A stretch of 64,000 nucleotides of DNA from Solwaraspora sp. WMMD792. Lineage in GTDB: Bacteria; Actinomycetota; Actinomycetes; Mycobacteriales; Micromonosporaceae. The notes below the pieces were generated by a model that saw only the letters and a program-made list of their open reading frames with translations, searched no databases and had not been told where the DNA came from. Both the position numbers and the translations under genes were made by a program. Shown piece by piece: positions 56,547-64,000 of the stretch; positions within the stretch are counted from its first letter, which is position 1; each line of letters begins with the position of its first letter. Where the stretch lies: positions 5,456,001 to 5,520,000 of the forward strand of contig NZ_JARUBH010000009.1 in assembly GCF_029626105.1 (NCBI RefSeq). The letters run 5' to 3'.

Positions 56547-59489
56547 ACGGGTACGCCGGCCGCGGGTGCGTCATCGGACAGCCGGTTCGGGGCGTTGCGG
56601 GAGCAGTTGGCGGACGCCGCGACGGCGTTCGCCGACTCGCCTGACGCGTTGACCGGCATCCTCGCCGGCCTGGTCGACGACGTCGACCACGCGCTCGGCG
56701 AGGAGTTGGAGATCTTCCCGGTCTGCCACCACTCCCCGTCGTCGGCGTTGGCGATGGCCCGCCGGCTGCGCGACAAGCAGCCCAAGGTGATCTACCTGGA
56801 GCTGTGCGAGGACATGCAGCCGCTGCTGACCGAGCTGCGCAACTGCGAGCTGCCGGTGGCGTTGCAGGCCTTCGCCAGCGATCTGGACGGTTTCCCCGCC
56901 GGGTCCGGTCCGTTGAGCGTGATCGCGCCGATCACCGAGGCGTCCGCCGAATACCAGGCGATCGCGTACGCGCTGGAGACACCGGGCGTCGAACTGCTGC
57001 TGGTGGACCGCTCCACCGACCACGTCTTCCAGTGGCAGTCCGATGACCGGACGGAGCCGGCCGCCCCGGCGGACGGCGACGACGAGGCGGCGCGGCAGGA
57101 CCAGCAGGGCCAGGCCGGCGGCGAGGACGACGAGAAGGCGCTGCACGGCGACGCCGTCGGTGTCGGCATCGGCGACCTGCGCCCCGGGTTCGCCGAGCTG
57201 GAGGCGTACCTGCTGCACCACGGCAAGGTGCGGCACTGGTCGGAATGGTGGGACCAGTACGTCGAGCAGCCACTGATCGGCGCCGACCACGACACGTACC
57301 GGCAGGTCATGGTCATGATCGGCAGCCTGTTCCGGCGGCTGCGGCCGAGCGACGCGGCGCGACTCGACCACGACGAGGACCGGGAACGCTACATGTGGAC
57401 CCGAATGCGCGAACACCTCGCCGCCTCCGGTGCCGACCCGGCCGACTGCCTGTACGTCTGCGGCGCGTTCCACGCGGCCAGCCGGGTCGAGCAGTTCGGC
57501 GTACGGTCGACCGCACCGTTCGAGATCACCGCACGGACCGGCACCAAGTGGCGGTACGGGCTGATCCCGTCCAGCCACTCGGCGATCGAGGCACAGTTCG
57601 GGCTGGCCGGTGGCTCGGTGTCGATCGCCGCCAGCACCTGGCAGAAGGCGCTGACCGGCAGCAAGGTCACCCCGTACCGGCTGGCCGGGCAGCAGGGCGG
57701 CCGCAAGAGTTCGGCCCGCAAGCCGAAAGCGGCGGCCCGGCCGACAGCCGGCGGCGCTACGGCGGGAGCGGTCGTCAGCGACGACCGGCTCAGCGGCTTC
57801 CTGGCCGCCCCGAGCCGGCCCGGCGAGCTCGACGAGGCCGAGTTGCGCGGCTGGTCGGTCGACATCGTCCGGCTGGCCCGCCGCAACGGCTACCTGGCCA
57901 GCACCGCCGACGCGATCGCCATCTTCGAGACGGCGGTGCTGCTGGCCGGGATGCGCAACCGACGCCGGCCCACCCCGTACGACTTCGCCGACGCCGCGGT
58001 CACCTGCATCGAGAAGGACGTGGTGCCGGGCCGGCGCGACGTCCGCCGGCTCTGCGAGATCATGTTCGGCGGTGACCGGATCGGTCGGGTCGGCTACGAC
58101 GCGCTGCCACCGCTGGCCCGCGACGTCTACGACCGGCTGGCGCCCCTCGGGCTGGACCCGAAGCGGCGTACCGTGCAGCGGGCGCTGCTGGACCTGCACG
58201 GGCAGCCGGAGCTGCGACCCTGCTCCGATCTGTTGTGGATGCTGCGGCGGCTGCTGCCACCGGAGGTGGTCCGGCCGATCATGGGTGAGCGGCGGCTCGG
58301 CGAGCAGTCGGTCCAGGAGAGCTGGGACGTCGCGATCGGTCGCCACCAGCGGTCGATCATCGAGCTCGGCTACGAGGGTGTGACCATCGAGCAGGTGCTC
58401 GAACAGCGGCTACGCCGGGCGGCCTGGGATCCGCAGGCCACGGCGGCACACGCCCTCGCGGCGGTCGAGGACTCACTGCTGTTCCTGAGCAATCGGCGGC
58501 TCACCGACGAGCTCGGTGCCCGTGCCGTGCAGCTGCTCGCCGCCGAGCGCACCGCCGACGGGGCACCGGAGGTGTTGCAGCGGATTCGGCAGTTGCTGGC
58601 GTACTACCGCACCAGCGGTGAGCCGGAGCTGCCAACCTGGTGCCAGGACTTCGTCAGCACCGGGTACGCGCACTACTGCACCCTGCTGCCGACCGCGTTC
58701 GTCGACGACGAGACCGGGCTGCGGCAGGTGGCGGCGATGCTGGGCTTCCTGATGACCATGGAGAGCGTCGCCATGGCGTTGGGCTGCGACCGGACCCAGC
58801 TGGAGCTGGCGGTACGCCAGTCGCATCCGGAGGCACCGGCGAAGATCGCGTTGCACTGGGCGGCGCAGTCCCAACTCGGTCAGCTGCCGCTGGCCGAGCT
58901 GCGCGACCGGTGCACGGATCTGCTGGCCAGCCCGCTCACCGTCGGGGCGTTCCCGCACTACCTGAGCGGGTTCGTGCAGGCGCTGGAGCCGGTGCCGACG
59001 CTGGCACCGTTCGTGGTGGAGGTGCTGTCGGCGGCGTTCGGCCAGCTGCCCGACCCGGTGCTGCTGCCCTGGCTGCCGACGCTGATCACCACGCTGCGGG
59101 AGCAGGCCGGCGAGTTGGTGCCGATCCTGGTCCGGGAGGCCGGCCGTACCTTCCCGGCGTCGCTGCCCGCGTTGGACTCCTGGACCCCGCCGTGGGCCGC
59201 GGCCGCCCCAACCGCCACGCGGACCGGCTCGGCGGGCGACGGCGCGGGACCGGCGGCGGAGGCCGCCCGGTACGCGATGTCCGGGCCGGTGCCGCAGCTG
59301 CTGGCCGAGTATCCGCTGGCCGCCGTGGCGGTGGCGGATCTGCTGGACTGCGCGGCCGACCCGGTAGGTGCCGCAGCCGCCGCGCCATCGACCACCGGGG
59401 ATCCGGCGGTGGCCGACCTGCTGGAGCGGTTCCCGGCGAGCGCGGCCGGGGTCGCCGCGCACGTCGGACTGGTCCCCGCCGCCGGCTGA
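56502..59489 (+). CDS. DUF5682-family protein (YehM-like)
   Basis: 995 residues. The opening EIFPVCHHSPSSALAMARRLRDKQPKVIYLELCEDM is the DUF5682 signature (FPVxHHSP), followed by ADFYRQVM-like REHLAASGADPADCLYVCGAFHAASR near residue 310, resembling TraB/erythromycin-esterase-like His-rich folds. A basic hinge (RKSSARKPKAAARPTAG near 405) separates it from a long helical C-terminal part. A charged linker, DDEAARQDQQGQAGGEDDEKALHGD, lies near 190-210. The gene overlaps the MoxR stop by four bases and has three possible in-frame ATG starts from a 15-bp triplication. It is the largest partner in the set. Confidence 0.88.
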   Translation: MSKPVMSKPVMSEPVTGTPAAGASSDSRFGALREQLADAATAFADSPDALTGILAGLVDDVDHALGEELEIFPVCHHSPSSALAMARRLRDKQPKVIYLELCEDMQPLLTELRNCELPVALQAFASDLDGFPAGSGPLSVIAPITEASAEYQAIAYALETPGVELLLVDRSTDHVFQWQSDDRTEPAAPADGDDEAARQDQQGQAGGEDDEKALHGDAVGVGIGDLRPGFAELEAYLLHHGKVRHWSEWWDQYVEQPLIGADHDTYRQVMVMIGSLFRRLRPSDAARLDHDEDRERYMWTRMREHLAASGADPADCLYVCGAFHAASRVEQFGVRSTAPFEITARTGTKWRYGLIPSSHSAIEAQFGLAGGSVSIAASTWQKALTGSKVTPYRLAGQQGGRKSSARKPKAAARPTAGGATAGAVVSDDRLSGFLAAPSRPGELDEAELRGWSVDIVRLARRNGYLASTADAIAIFETAVLLAGMRNRRRPTPYDFADAAVTCIEKDVVPGRRDVRRLCEIMFGGDRIGRVGYDALPPLARDVYDRLAPLGLDPKRRTVQRALLDLHGQPELRPCSDLLWMLRRLLPPEVVRPIMGERRLGEQSVQESWDVAIGRHQRSIIELGYEGVTIEQVLEQRLRRAAWDPQATAAHALAAVEDSLLFLSNRRLTDELGARAVQLLAAERTADGAPEVLQRIRQLLAYYRTSGEPELPTWCQDFVSTGYAHYCTLLPTAFVDDETGLRQVAAMLGFLMTMESVAMALGCDRTQLELAVRQSHPEAPAKIALHWAAQSQLGQLPLAELRDRCTDLLASPLTVGAFPHYLSGFVQALEPVPTLAPFVVEVLSAAFGQLPDPVLLPWLPTLITTLREQAGELVPILVREAGRTFPASLPALDSWTPPWAAAAPTATRTGSAGDGAGPAAEAARYAMSGPVPQLLAEYPLAAVAVADLLDCAADPVGAAAAAPSTTGDPAVADLLERFPASAAGVAAHVGLVPAAG

Positions 59490-59504
59490 CAGTGGCCCGG
59501 GGGG

Positions 59505-59538
59505 CGCCGGTGCCGGCGGTACGCCGCCGGCACCGGCG
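59505..59538 (+). terminator. Hairpin with TACG loop after the MoxR-VWA operon
   Basis: Arms 59505-59519 and 59524-59538 (15 bases, perfect) enclose TACG, a stable UNCG-type RNA tetraloop. It begins 16 bases after the DUF5682 stop and should end the operon transcript. Confidence 0.8.
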
Positions 59539-59729
59539 AGGCCGGGGCACTCGTACCCCTCGACATGCTAGGTTTGCCGCGTTGCAGTTGATTTCTTCAT
59601 GCCGCCTGCCTGATCGCAGCCGGCAGCAGCCGGGCATTGGCAGATTCTGCCGGTCTCTCCGGACGGAGATTGATGAGTGCGGCAGCAGAGGTCCGCACGT
59701 CGCGGACCCGTCACCGGCTAGGAGCAGAC

Positions 59730-59933
59730 ATGGCAATCGGCACCGTGAAGTGGTTCAACGCTGACAAGGGTTTCGGCTTCATCACCCAGGACAGCGGAGA
59801 AGCTGACGTCTTCGCCCACTTCACCGCGATCGCATCCAGCGGTTTCCGTACCCTGGAAGAGAACCAGCGGGTGGAGTTCGACGTCGAGCAGGGGCAGAAG
59901 GGCCTGCAGGCGGCCAACATCCGGGTGATCTGA
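59730..59933 (+). CDS. Cold-shock protein (CspA family)
   Basis: 67 residues, a single OB-fold cold-shock domain: [34 protein letters not shown] with RNP-1 KGFGFI and RNP-2 VFAHF intact. It binds single-stranded RNA/DNA as an RNA chaperone. TAGGAG is placed six bases before the ATG at 59730. The region from 59539 to 59729 is non-coding and probably holds a long 5' leader, as usual for this family. A methyltransferase frame begins two bases after the stop. Confidence 0.94.
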   Translation: MAIGTVKWFNADKGFGFITQDSGEADVFAHFTAIASSGFRTLEENQRVEFDVEQGQKGLQAANIRVI

Positions 59934-59935
59934 GG

Positions 59936-60676
59936 TTGTCCCCGTCCCTTGGGACGCGACCGTCGACGGCGTCGTCCCAGGGCGGGCTGGCACCGGATCC
60001 CCTGCAACGGCAACTCTTCGACGACGCCGCAGGCACCGACACCGGCGGGGCGGACCAGCTCCGGCTGACCAGGGTGCCGCTCGCGGCGGAGATCAAGCTG
60101 TTCCTCGCCGACGATCCGACGCTGCTCTGGGCCCGGCTGGAAGCCGCCGCCGGCCGGCGGCTACCGCCGCCGTACTGGGCCTCGGCGTGGGCCGGCGGCC
60201 AGGCACTGGCCCGCTACCTGCTCGACAACCCCGACGTGGTCGCCGGGCGGCGGGTGCTCGATCTCGCGTCCGGCTCCGGGCTGGTCGCCATCGCGGCGGC
60301 GATGGCCGGTGCCGCGACGGTCACCGCAAACGACATCGATCCGTACGCCGCGACGGCGATAGCGCTCAACGCCGTGGTCAACGACGCCCGGCTCACCACC
60401 ACCGTCGACGACCTGCTCGACGGCACCGTGACCGAGGTGGATCTGGTGCTGGCCGGCGACGCGTTGTACAACGCCGAACTCGCCACCCGGGTGCTGCCGT
60501 TCCTCGGCCGGTGCGCCGACCGGGGCGTGCGGGTGCTGGTGGGTGACCCGGGCAGGGGCCACTGCACCTTCGACCGGCTCGAACCGGTCGTCAGCTACCA
60601 CCAGCTGAACGCGGGTGCCGCCGAGGATTCGTTGCTCGACTGCACCCAGGTACTGACCCTCCTGCCCCGTCGCTGA
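59936..60676 (+). CDS. SAM-dependent methyltransferase (protein-lysine or NNMT-like)
   Basis: 246 residues if it begins at the TTG at 59936, close behind the cold-shock gene; the family similarity starts around residue 45 (RVPLAAEIKLFLADD), so the true start may be internal. Motif I is VLDLASGSGLVAIAAA, then NDIDPYAATAIALNAVVN (motif II) and VDLVLAGDALYNAELATRVLPFL (motif IV). This GDALY(N) type with PYWASAWAGGQALARYLL before motif I resembles the ETFB/METTL20-like and PrmA-related protein methyltransferases. Its substrate is unknown. Confidence 0.8.
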   Translation: MSPSLGTRPSTASSQGGLAPDPLQRQLFDDAAGTDTGGADQLRLTRVPLAAEIKLFLADDPTLLWARLEAAAGRRLPPPYWASAWAGGQALARYLLDNPDVVAGRRVLDLASGSGLVAIAAAMAGAATVTANDIDPYAATAIALNAVVNDARLTTTVDDLLDGTVTEVDLVLAGDALYNAELATRVLPFLGRCADRGVRVLVGDPGRGHCTFDRLEPVVSYHQLNAGAAEDSLLDCTQVLTLLPRR

Positions 60677-60777
60677 GCTAGAGGCAGCGGATGAGCGCGG
60701 AAGCGGTGCAGGGCCGCCGAGTGGTCCCGGCACGCCGGACGGCGCAACCGGGACCACGGCCAGCGGTCGCCGTACGG

Positions 60778-62073
60778 CTATCCGACCGGTACCGGCCCCG
60801 CGTTGCCGGGCAGCCGGGTCACGCTGGGCGGCAGCTGGGTCGGACCGGCGGACCGGCTCGCCGACGCGTCGGTCGGGCAGAGCGCGGTCAGCAGCAGCGT
60901 CTGCCAGGCGACGTCGACCGGGTGCGCGTCCGGGAACCCGACGTCGTAGTGGCTGAGGTTGATGCCGGTGGAGAGCTGACGCGCGCCGTCCCGGCTGTGC
61001 AGCGAGATCGTCAGGTGGCCGAGCACCGCGCCGTCGTGTCCCCAGAACTCGCCGCACGGCAACGGCGCCGAGTAGATACCGAGCCCGTAGCCGCCGAACT
61101 GCGGTGCGGACGGGTCGAACGGGACCGTGGTGAGCATTTCGTCGAGGGTGTCCGCGTCGAGCAGTTCACCGCCGAGCAGCGCCCGGTAGAACGTGTTCAG
61201 GTCGGCGGTGGTGGCGATCATCTCGCCGGCGGTCCACGCCCAGCTCATGTTGAACTCGCCGAGGTCCCGCACACCGTACGACGCGAAGTAGGCGCCACCG
61301 TGCGGGCCGCGGATCGTCGGGTCGACGCCGGGGAAGTAGGTGCCGTGCAGCCGCAGCGGTCGCAGGATGCGTCGCTGCACCTCGGCGACGGGGTCGTTGC
61401 CGGTGACCGCCTCGATCAGCAGGCCGGCGAGGATGTAGTTGGTGTTGGAGTAGCTGAACATCGCGCCGGGTGCGTTGGTCGGCGGCATCGCCAGGCCCGT
61501 CGCGACCAGGTCCGCCGGCGGGTACGTGGTGACCTGCATCTGGCTGATGGCGGCGTTCGAGGTGACCATCGCGTTGGTGTAGTTGCCGATGCCGCTGGTG
61601 TGGTTGAGCAGCATCCGTACGGTGACCTGCTCGCCCACTTCACCGGGCACCGTCTCGGGCAGCCACTGCCCGATCGGGTCGTCGAGCCCGAGCCGGCCTT
61701 CGTCAACCAGCTGAAGCACCGTGGTGGCGACGAACGTCTTGGTGATGCTGCCGATCCGATGCCGCATCCACGGCTGCATCGGGCGAGGTTTGGTGGCGTA
61801 CGCGTGTCCGGCGGCGGCCTGCCACTCGTGCCGGCCGTCGCGGACGGCGGCCAGGACGCCGGGTGCACCGGCTTCCGGCACGTCGTCGAGTACGGACTGC
61901 AGCTCGGCGCGGTCGATGGCGTCGCCGGGCGAGCCACCCGACGCGGATCCACCGGCGGACGGGCCGGTTGACGGGCTGGGTCGTGCTGCGGCGGAAGCCG
62001 GCACGACGGCGATCGCCGCCACCAACGTCACGCTGGTGGCGGCGACCCGGAGTGTCCTGAAAAGGCTAGACAT
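60778..62073 (-). CDS. Secreted serine hydrolase, beta-lactamase/DD-peptidase fold (copy 3)
   Basis: 431 residues. Signal peptide RTLRVAATSVTLVAAIAVVPASAAA, then a linker rich in Ser/Gly, and the catalytic domain with Ser109-Ile-Thr-Lys112 (GSITKTF), YSNTNY and HDG in WGHDGAVLG. It is in the same broad family as 35014-37499, but the third motif is HDG, and a proline-rich tail follows. The TMEDxxLN-like block ATTADLNTFYRALLGG is shared. No neighbour shows a regulatory link. Confidence 0.87.
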   Translation of the reverse strand: MSSLFRTLRVAATSVTLVAAIAVVPASAAARPSPSTGPSAGGSASGGSPGDAIDRAELQSVLDDVPEAGAPGVLAAVRDGRHEWQAAAGHAYATKPRPMQPWMRHRIGSITKTFVATTVLQLVDEGRLGLDDPIGQWLPETVPGEVGEQVTVRMLLNHTSGIGNYTNAMVTSNAAISQMQVTTYPPADLVATGLAMPPTNAPGAMFSYSNTNYILAGLLIEAVTGNDPVAEVQRRILRPLRLHGTYFPGVDPTIRGPHGGAYFASYGVRDLGEFNMSWAWTAGEMIATTADLNTFYRALLGGELLDADTLDEMLTTVPFDPSAPQFGGYGLGIYSAPLPCGEFWGHDGAVLGHLTISLHSRDGARQLSTGINLSHYDVGFPDAHPVDVAWQTLLLTALCPTDASASRSAGPTQLPPSVTRLPGNAGPVPVG

Positions 62074-62173
62074 ATTTACATGTTGAGCGCCCGACGGCGG
62101 TAACGCATCGTGCTCAGGTGCGAGAGCCGGCTCCCGCTGGCGGACGACCCGGCCTCCTGCCCACCGACGGTGG

Positions 62174-63796
62174 TCACTCTGGAGCGGAGACCGTCACCGT
62201 TGCCCGCCGCCGTACGGTCAGCAGCAGCGCCACGCCGAGCGCCACCGCGACGGCACCGACGCCGACGACCGTGCCGACCGGCGCGCCGGTGATCGGCAGG
62301 TAGTCGCCGTCGCCGGCCCCGCCGCCACCCGGTTCACCGTCCGGGTCGTCGCCCGCACCGGTGAAGACGATGGCGACGGTGTTGTTCGACGGGTCGGACT
62401 CGGTCGACGGCCCGCCGCTGTCGGCGACGATCGTTCCGTCCGTACCCGGCGTTGATTTGATCTTCAGTTGGAGGGTGTGGGTGATCCGCCCGCCGCCGGA
62501 CGCCGTGGCCGGGAAGATGCTCTCGAAGTTGCACCGCAACGCCGCCGACTCGGGCAGCCGGGTCCCCGGCTCGCCCTCGGTGTAGCACCAGTCGGACGGC
62601 AGCAGGACGGTGCCCGACGGCGCGGTGACGGTCACGCCCGGTCCACTTCCGTCGGACGGCCCGTTGTTGACGACGGTGAAGGTCAGGTCGACGGTCTCGC
62701 CCGGCTCGCCGGTCACCGGCTCGGCCGTCACCGCGATGTCGAACGTGTTCGGCTTGGTGTGGACGGTGAAGTAGTCGACGTTGTCCTCGGTGTCGATCTC
62801 CTCGATCAGCGCCGCCGCCGAACGACCGGCCGACGCCTGGGCCTTCGCCAGCGCCTCGTTGATCGACTTCCCGCCGGCCGTCGACGCCCGTGCCTGCGCC
62901 TGCGCCGGGTCCTCAGCGACCAGCCGCGCCTCGAACGACCCGCTCGTCTCGCCCGGACCAGCCAGGTTGTTGCCGAAGTACAGGTCGAACAACGACTCGC
63001 CCTGCTCGTCGACGAGGAACAGGGTCTCCCCCGGCGCCAGCGGGATGGTCAGCGCGCAGGTGACCCGGCTCGGGCCGTACGCGTACCCCTCCGTCTTCGG
63101 GTCGTTCGGCCAGTAGGAGACGTAGTCACAGTCGGTGTACTCGTCGACAAAGCCGACTCCGGTCGGCAGGTCCAGCCCGATCGTGTAGCTGTCGGCGGTG
63201 CTGTCACCCTCGTTGAGCACTGCGGCGTACAGCGGGGCGGTGTCGCCCGGTCCGACCCGGTCCTGCTCGGTGTTGATGTCGTCGACCAGGGCGACCAGGT
63301 CGGGGCCGGAGGCCAGTACGGACACCGGGAAGGTCTCGGTGTTGTTGGCCGGGATGGCGTCCTGCTCGGCCGAGCTGATGGTGACGGTCATGGTGCCGGC
63401 GTCACCCGGCGTGGCACCGGCCCGGCTGGCCAGCCGCACCGGGTAGATGTGGTCGGTCAATCCGGCGGCGAGGGCACCGTACGCGCAGCTGACGACCCGG
63501 TCGGCGATCTCGCAGCCAGGGTGGTAGCCCTCGGCCAGCTGCACCGCGTCGTCGACGCCGGTGGCGTCGACGACGATGGTCACGTCGCTCGCCGGCGCAT
63601 CGCCGTAGTTGTAGACGTACATGCCGAGGGTGACGCCGGAGTTGTCCACCTCGGCGACCGGCTCCCGGTCGAACGAGACGAACAGGTCCGGCCCCGGGTT
63701 CTGGGCGGCGGCCGGAGCGGCCGCGGCGACGACGAGGGCACCGGCGAGCAGGGTGCCGGCTCCGAGCCGGCGCCAACCGGCTGCGTTCAGCATCAT
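62174..63796 (-). CDS. Surface protein with CARDB/DUF11-like repeats and LPxTG-like sorting signal
   Basis: 540 residues. A signal peptide (RLGAGTLLAGALVVAAAAPAAAQ) leads into several immunoglobulin-like repeats of the DUF11/CARDB kind (FDREPVAEVDNSGVTLGMYVYNYGDAPASDVTIVV; DIAVTAEPVTGEPGETVDLTFTVVNNGPSDGSG; SDPSNNTVAIVFTG). The C-terminus has a Gly-rich spacer, YLPITGAP, a hydrophobic helix (VGTVVGVGAVAVALGVALLL) and a basic tail (RRRA), the layout of sortase substrates. No sortase gene is in the window. Role probably adhesion or envelope structure. Confidence 0.85.
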   Translation of the reverse strand: MMLNAAGWRRLGAGTLLAGALVVAAAAPAAAQNPGPDLFVSFDREPVAEVDNSGVTLGMYVYNYGDAPASDVTIVVDATGVDDAVQLAEGYHPGCEIADRVVSCAYGALAAGLTDHIYPVRLASRAGATPGDAGTMTVTISSAEQDAIPANNTETFPVSVLASGPDLVALVDDINTEQDRVGPGDTAPLYAAVLNEGDSTADSYTIGLDLPTGVGFVDEYTDCDYVSYWPNDPKTEGYAYGPSRVTCALTIPLAPGETLFLVDEQGESLFDLYFGNNLAGPGETSGSFEARLVAEDPAQAQARASTAGGKSINEALAKAQASAGRSAAALIEEIDTEDNVDYFTVHTKPNTFDIAVTAEPVTGEPGETVDLTFTVVNNGPSDGSGPGVTVTAPSGTVLLPSDWCYTEGEPGTRLPESAALRCNFESIFPATASGGGRITHTLQLKIKSTPGTDGTIVADSGGPSTESDPSNNTVAIVFTGAGDDPDGEPGGGGAGDGDYLPITGAPVGTVVGVGAVAVALGVALLLTVRRRATVTVSAPE

Positions 63797-63893
63797 GATT
63801 CTCCTGTGGACGGGACAGGAGCCGGACTCTATCGACAGTCCACGAGGTCTGCCACCCCGATCACACCACCGGGATCAGATTGCGTCCGAGATT

Positions 63894-64000
63894 TCACCCG
63901 CGCTTCGAATTCATCCGCAGCTGCTCGAAGTCGGTGGTCAACGCGAACGGGTCGGCCACCCGTACCGGCTCCCGGCGGTGCATCTCGGCGGCCAGCTCCC
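63894..64000 (-). CDS. C-terminal end of an unknown gene
   Basis: The last 34 codons and TGA stop of a leftward gene that begins beyond the window: the visible end reads ELAAEMHRREPVRVADPFALTTDFEQLRMNSKRG. Codon-position GC pattern fits coding DNA. No family can be assigned from this piece. It is followed by 97 bases before the surface-protein gene on the same strand. Confidence 0.5.
   Translation of the reverse strand, partial: ELAAEMHRREPVRVADPFALTTDFEQLRMNSKRG

Noticed and set aside
1-64000. tRNA, rRNA and riboswitch genes
   Set aside because: No cloverleaf with a conserved TTCGA loop, no rRNA signature and no known riboswitch core could be recognised by eye; a covariance-model search would settle it.

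Overview
The window is high-GC DNA with actinobacterial features: GTG and occasional TTG starts, densely packed genes, GC-rich hairpins without T-tails, mycothiol-era maleylpyruvate-isomerase-type genes, CU044_5270 and DivIVA-domain proteins, and secreted CBM2 enzymes. The gene content fits a soil or sediment actinomycete, most plausibly Micromonosporaceae; that placement is an inference from gene content. No rRNA, tRNA or CRISPR array was found.

Layout. 1-5.6 kb: end of a SulP anion permease, a secreted Cthe_2159-type/CBM2 protein, a SAM methyltransferase and a lone ketoacyl-ACP synthase III. 5.7-10.2 kb: a copper/thiol block (thioredoxin-like lipoprotein-CcdA, CsoR, CopA, CopZ) with two clear CsoR-type palindromes and one weak one. 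10.4-16.9 kb: a secreted beta-helix-type protein behind a LacI-type operator, a MASE1-GAF-PP2C-ATPase signalling protein, and a secreted serine protease beside an I36-type peptidase inhibitor. 17.2-25.7 kb: an ECF-type sigma factor with a CU044_5270 partner, a GH15 enzyme, a glycosyltransferase gene interrupted by a complete IS200/IS605 element (tnpA and tnpB), and a GH3 enzyme. 25.7-43 kb: two ABC exporters, each linked to a DesK/NarL-type two-component pair, a PIN toxin-antitoxin pair, a VIT-family transporter, an OmpR-type two-component pair behind a DUF2202 protein, and two tandem serine hydrolases.

43-51 kb is the accessory stretch, with visibly lower GC in places. It holds a four-gene unit of unknown function (small CxxC membrane protein, small beta-rich protein, DivIVA-domain protein, large zinc-ribbon protein with a frameshift at a G7 run), an XRE/TPR regulator with a repeated TGTCA operator region, a short gene broken by a 1.39-kb element with 14-bp terminal inverted repeats and flanked by 88-bp direct repeats, and a 64-bp perfect palindrome.

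51.9-59.5 kb is a tightly overlapped five-gene operon: a small Cys/His (SWIM-like) protein, an unrecognised 474-aa protein, a VWA protein, a MoxR-type AAA ATPase and a DUF5682 protein. Divergent to it lie an excisionase-type HTH protein and a DUF4180 protein. This resembles the MoxR-VWA NTP-dependent systems of the E. coli yeh type and is the best candidate for a multi-component system of unclear function. 59.7-64 kb: a cold-shock protein, a methyltransferase, a third serine hydrolase, an LPxTG-like surface protein and the end of an unknown gene.
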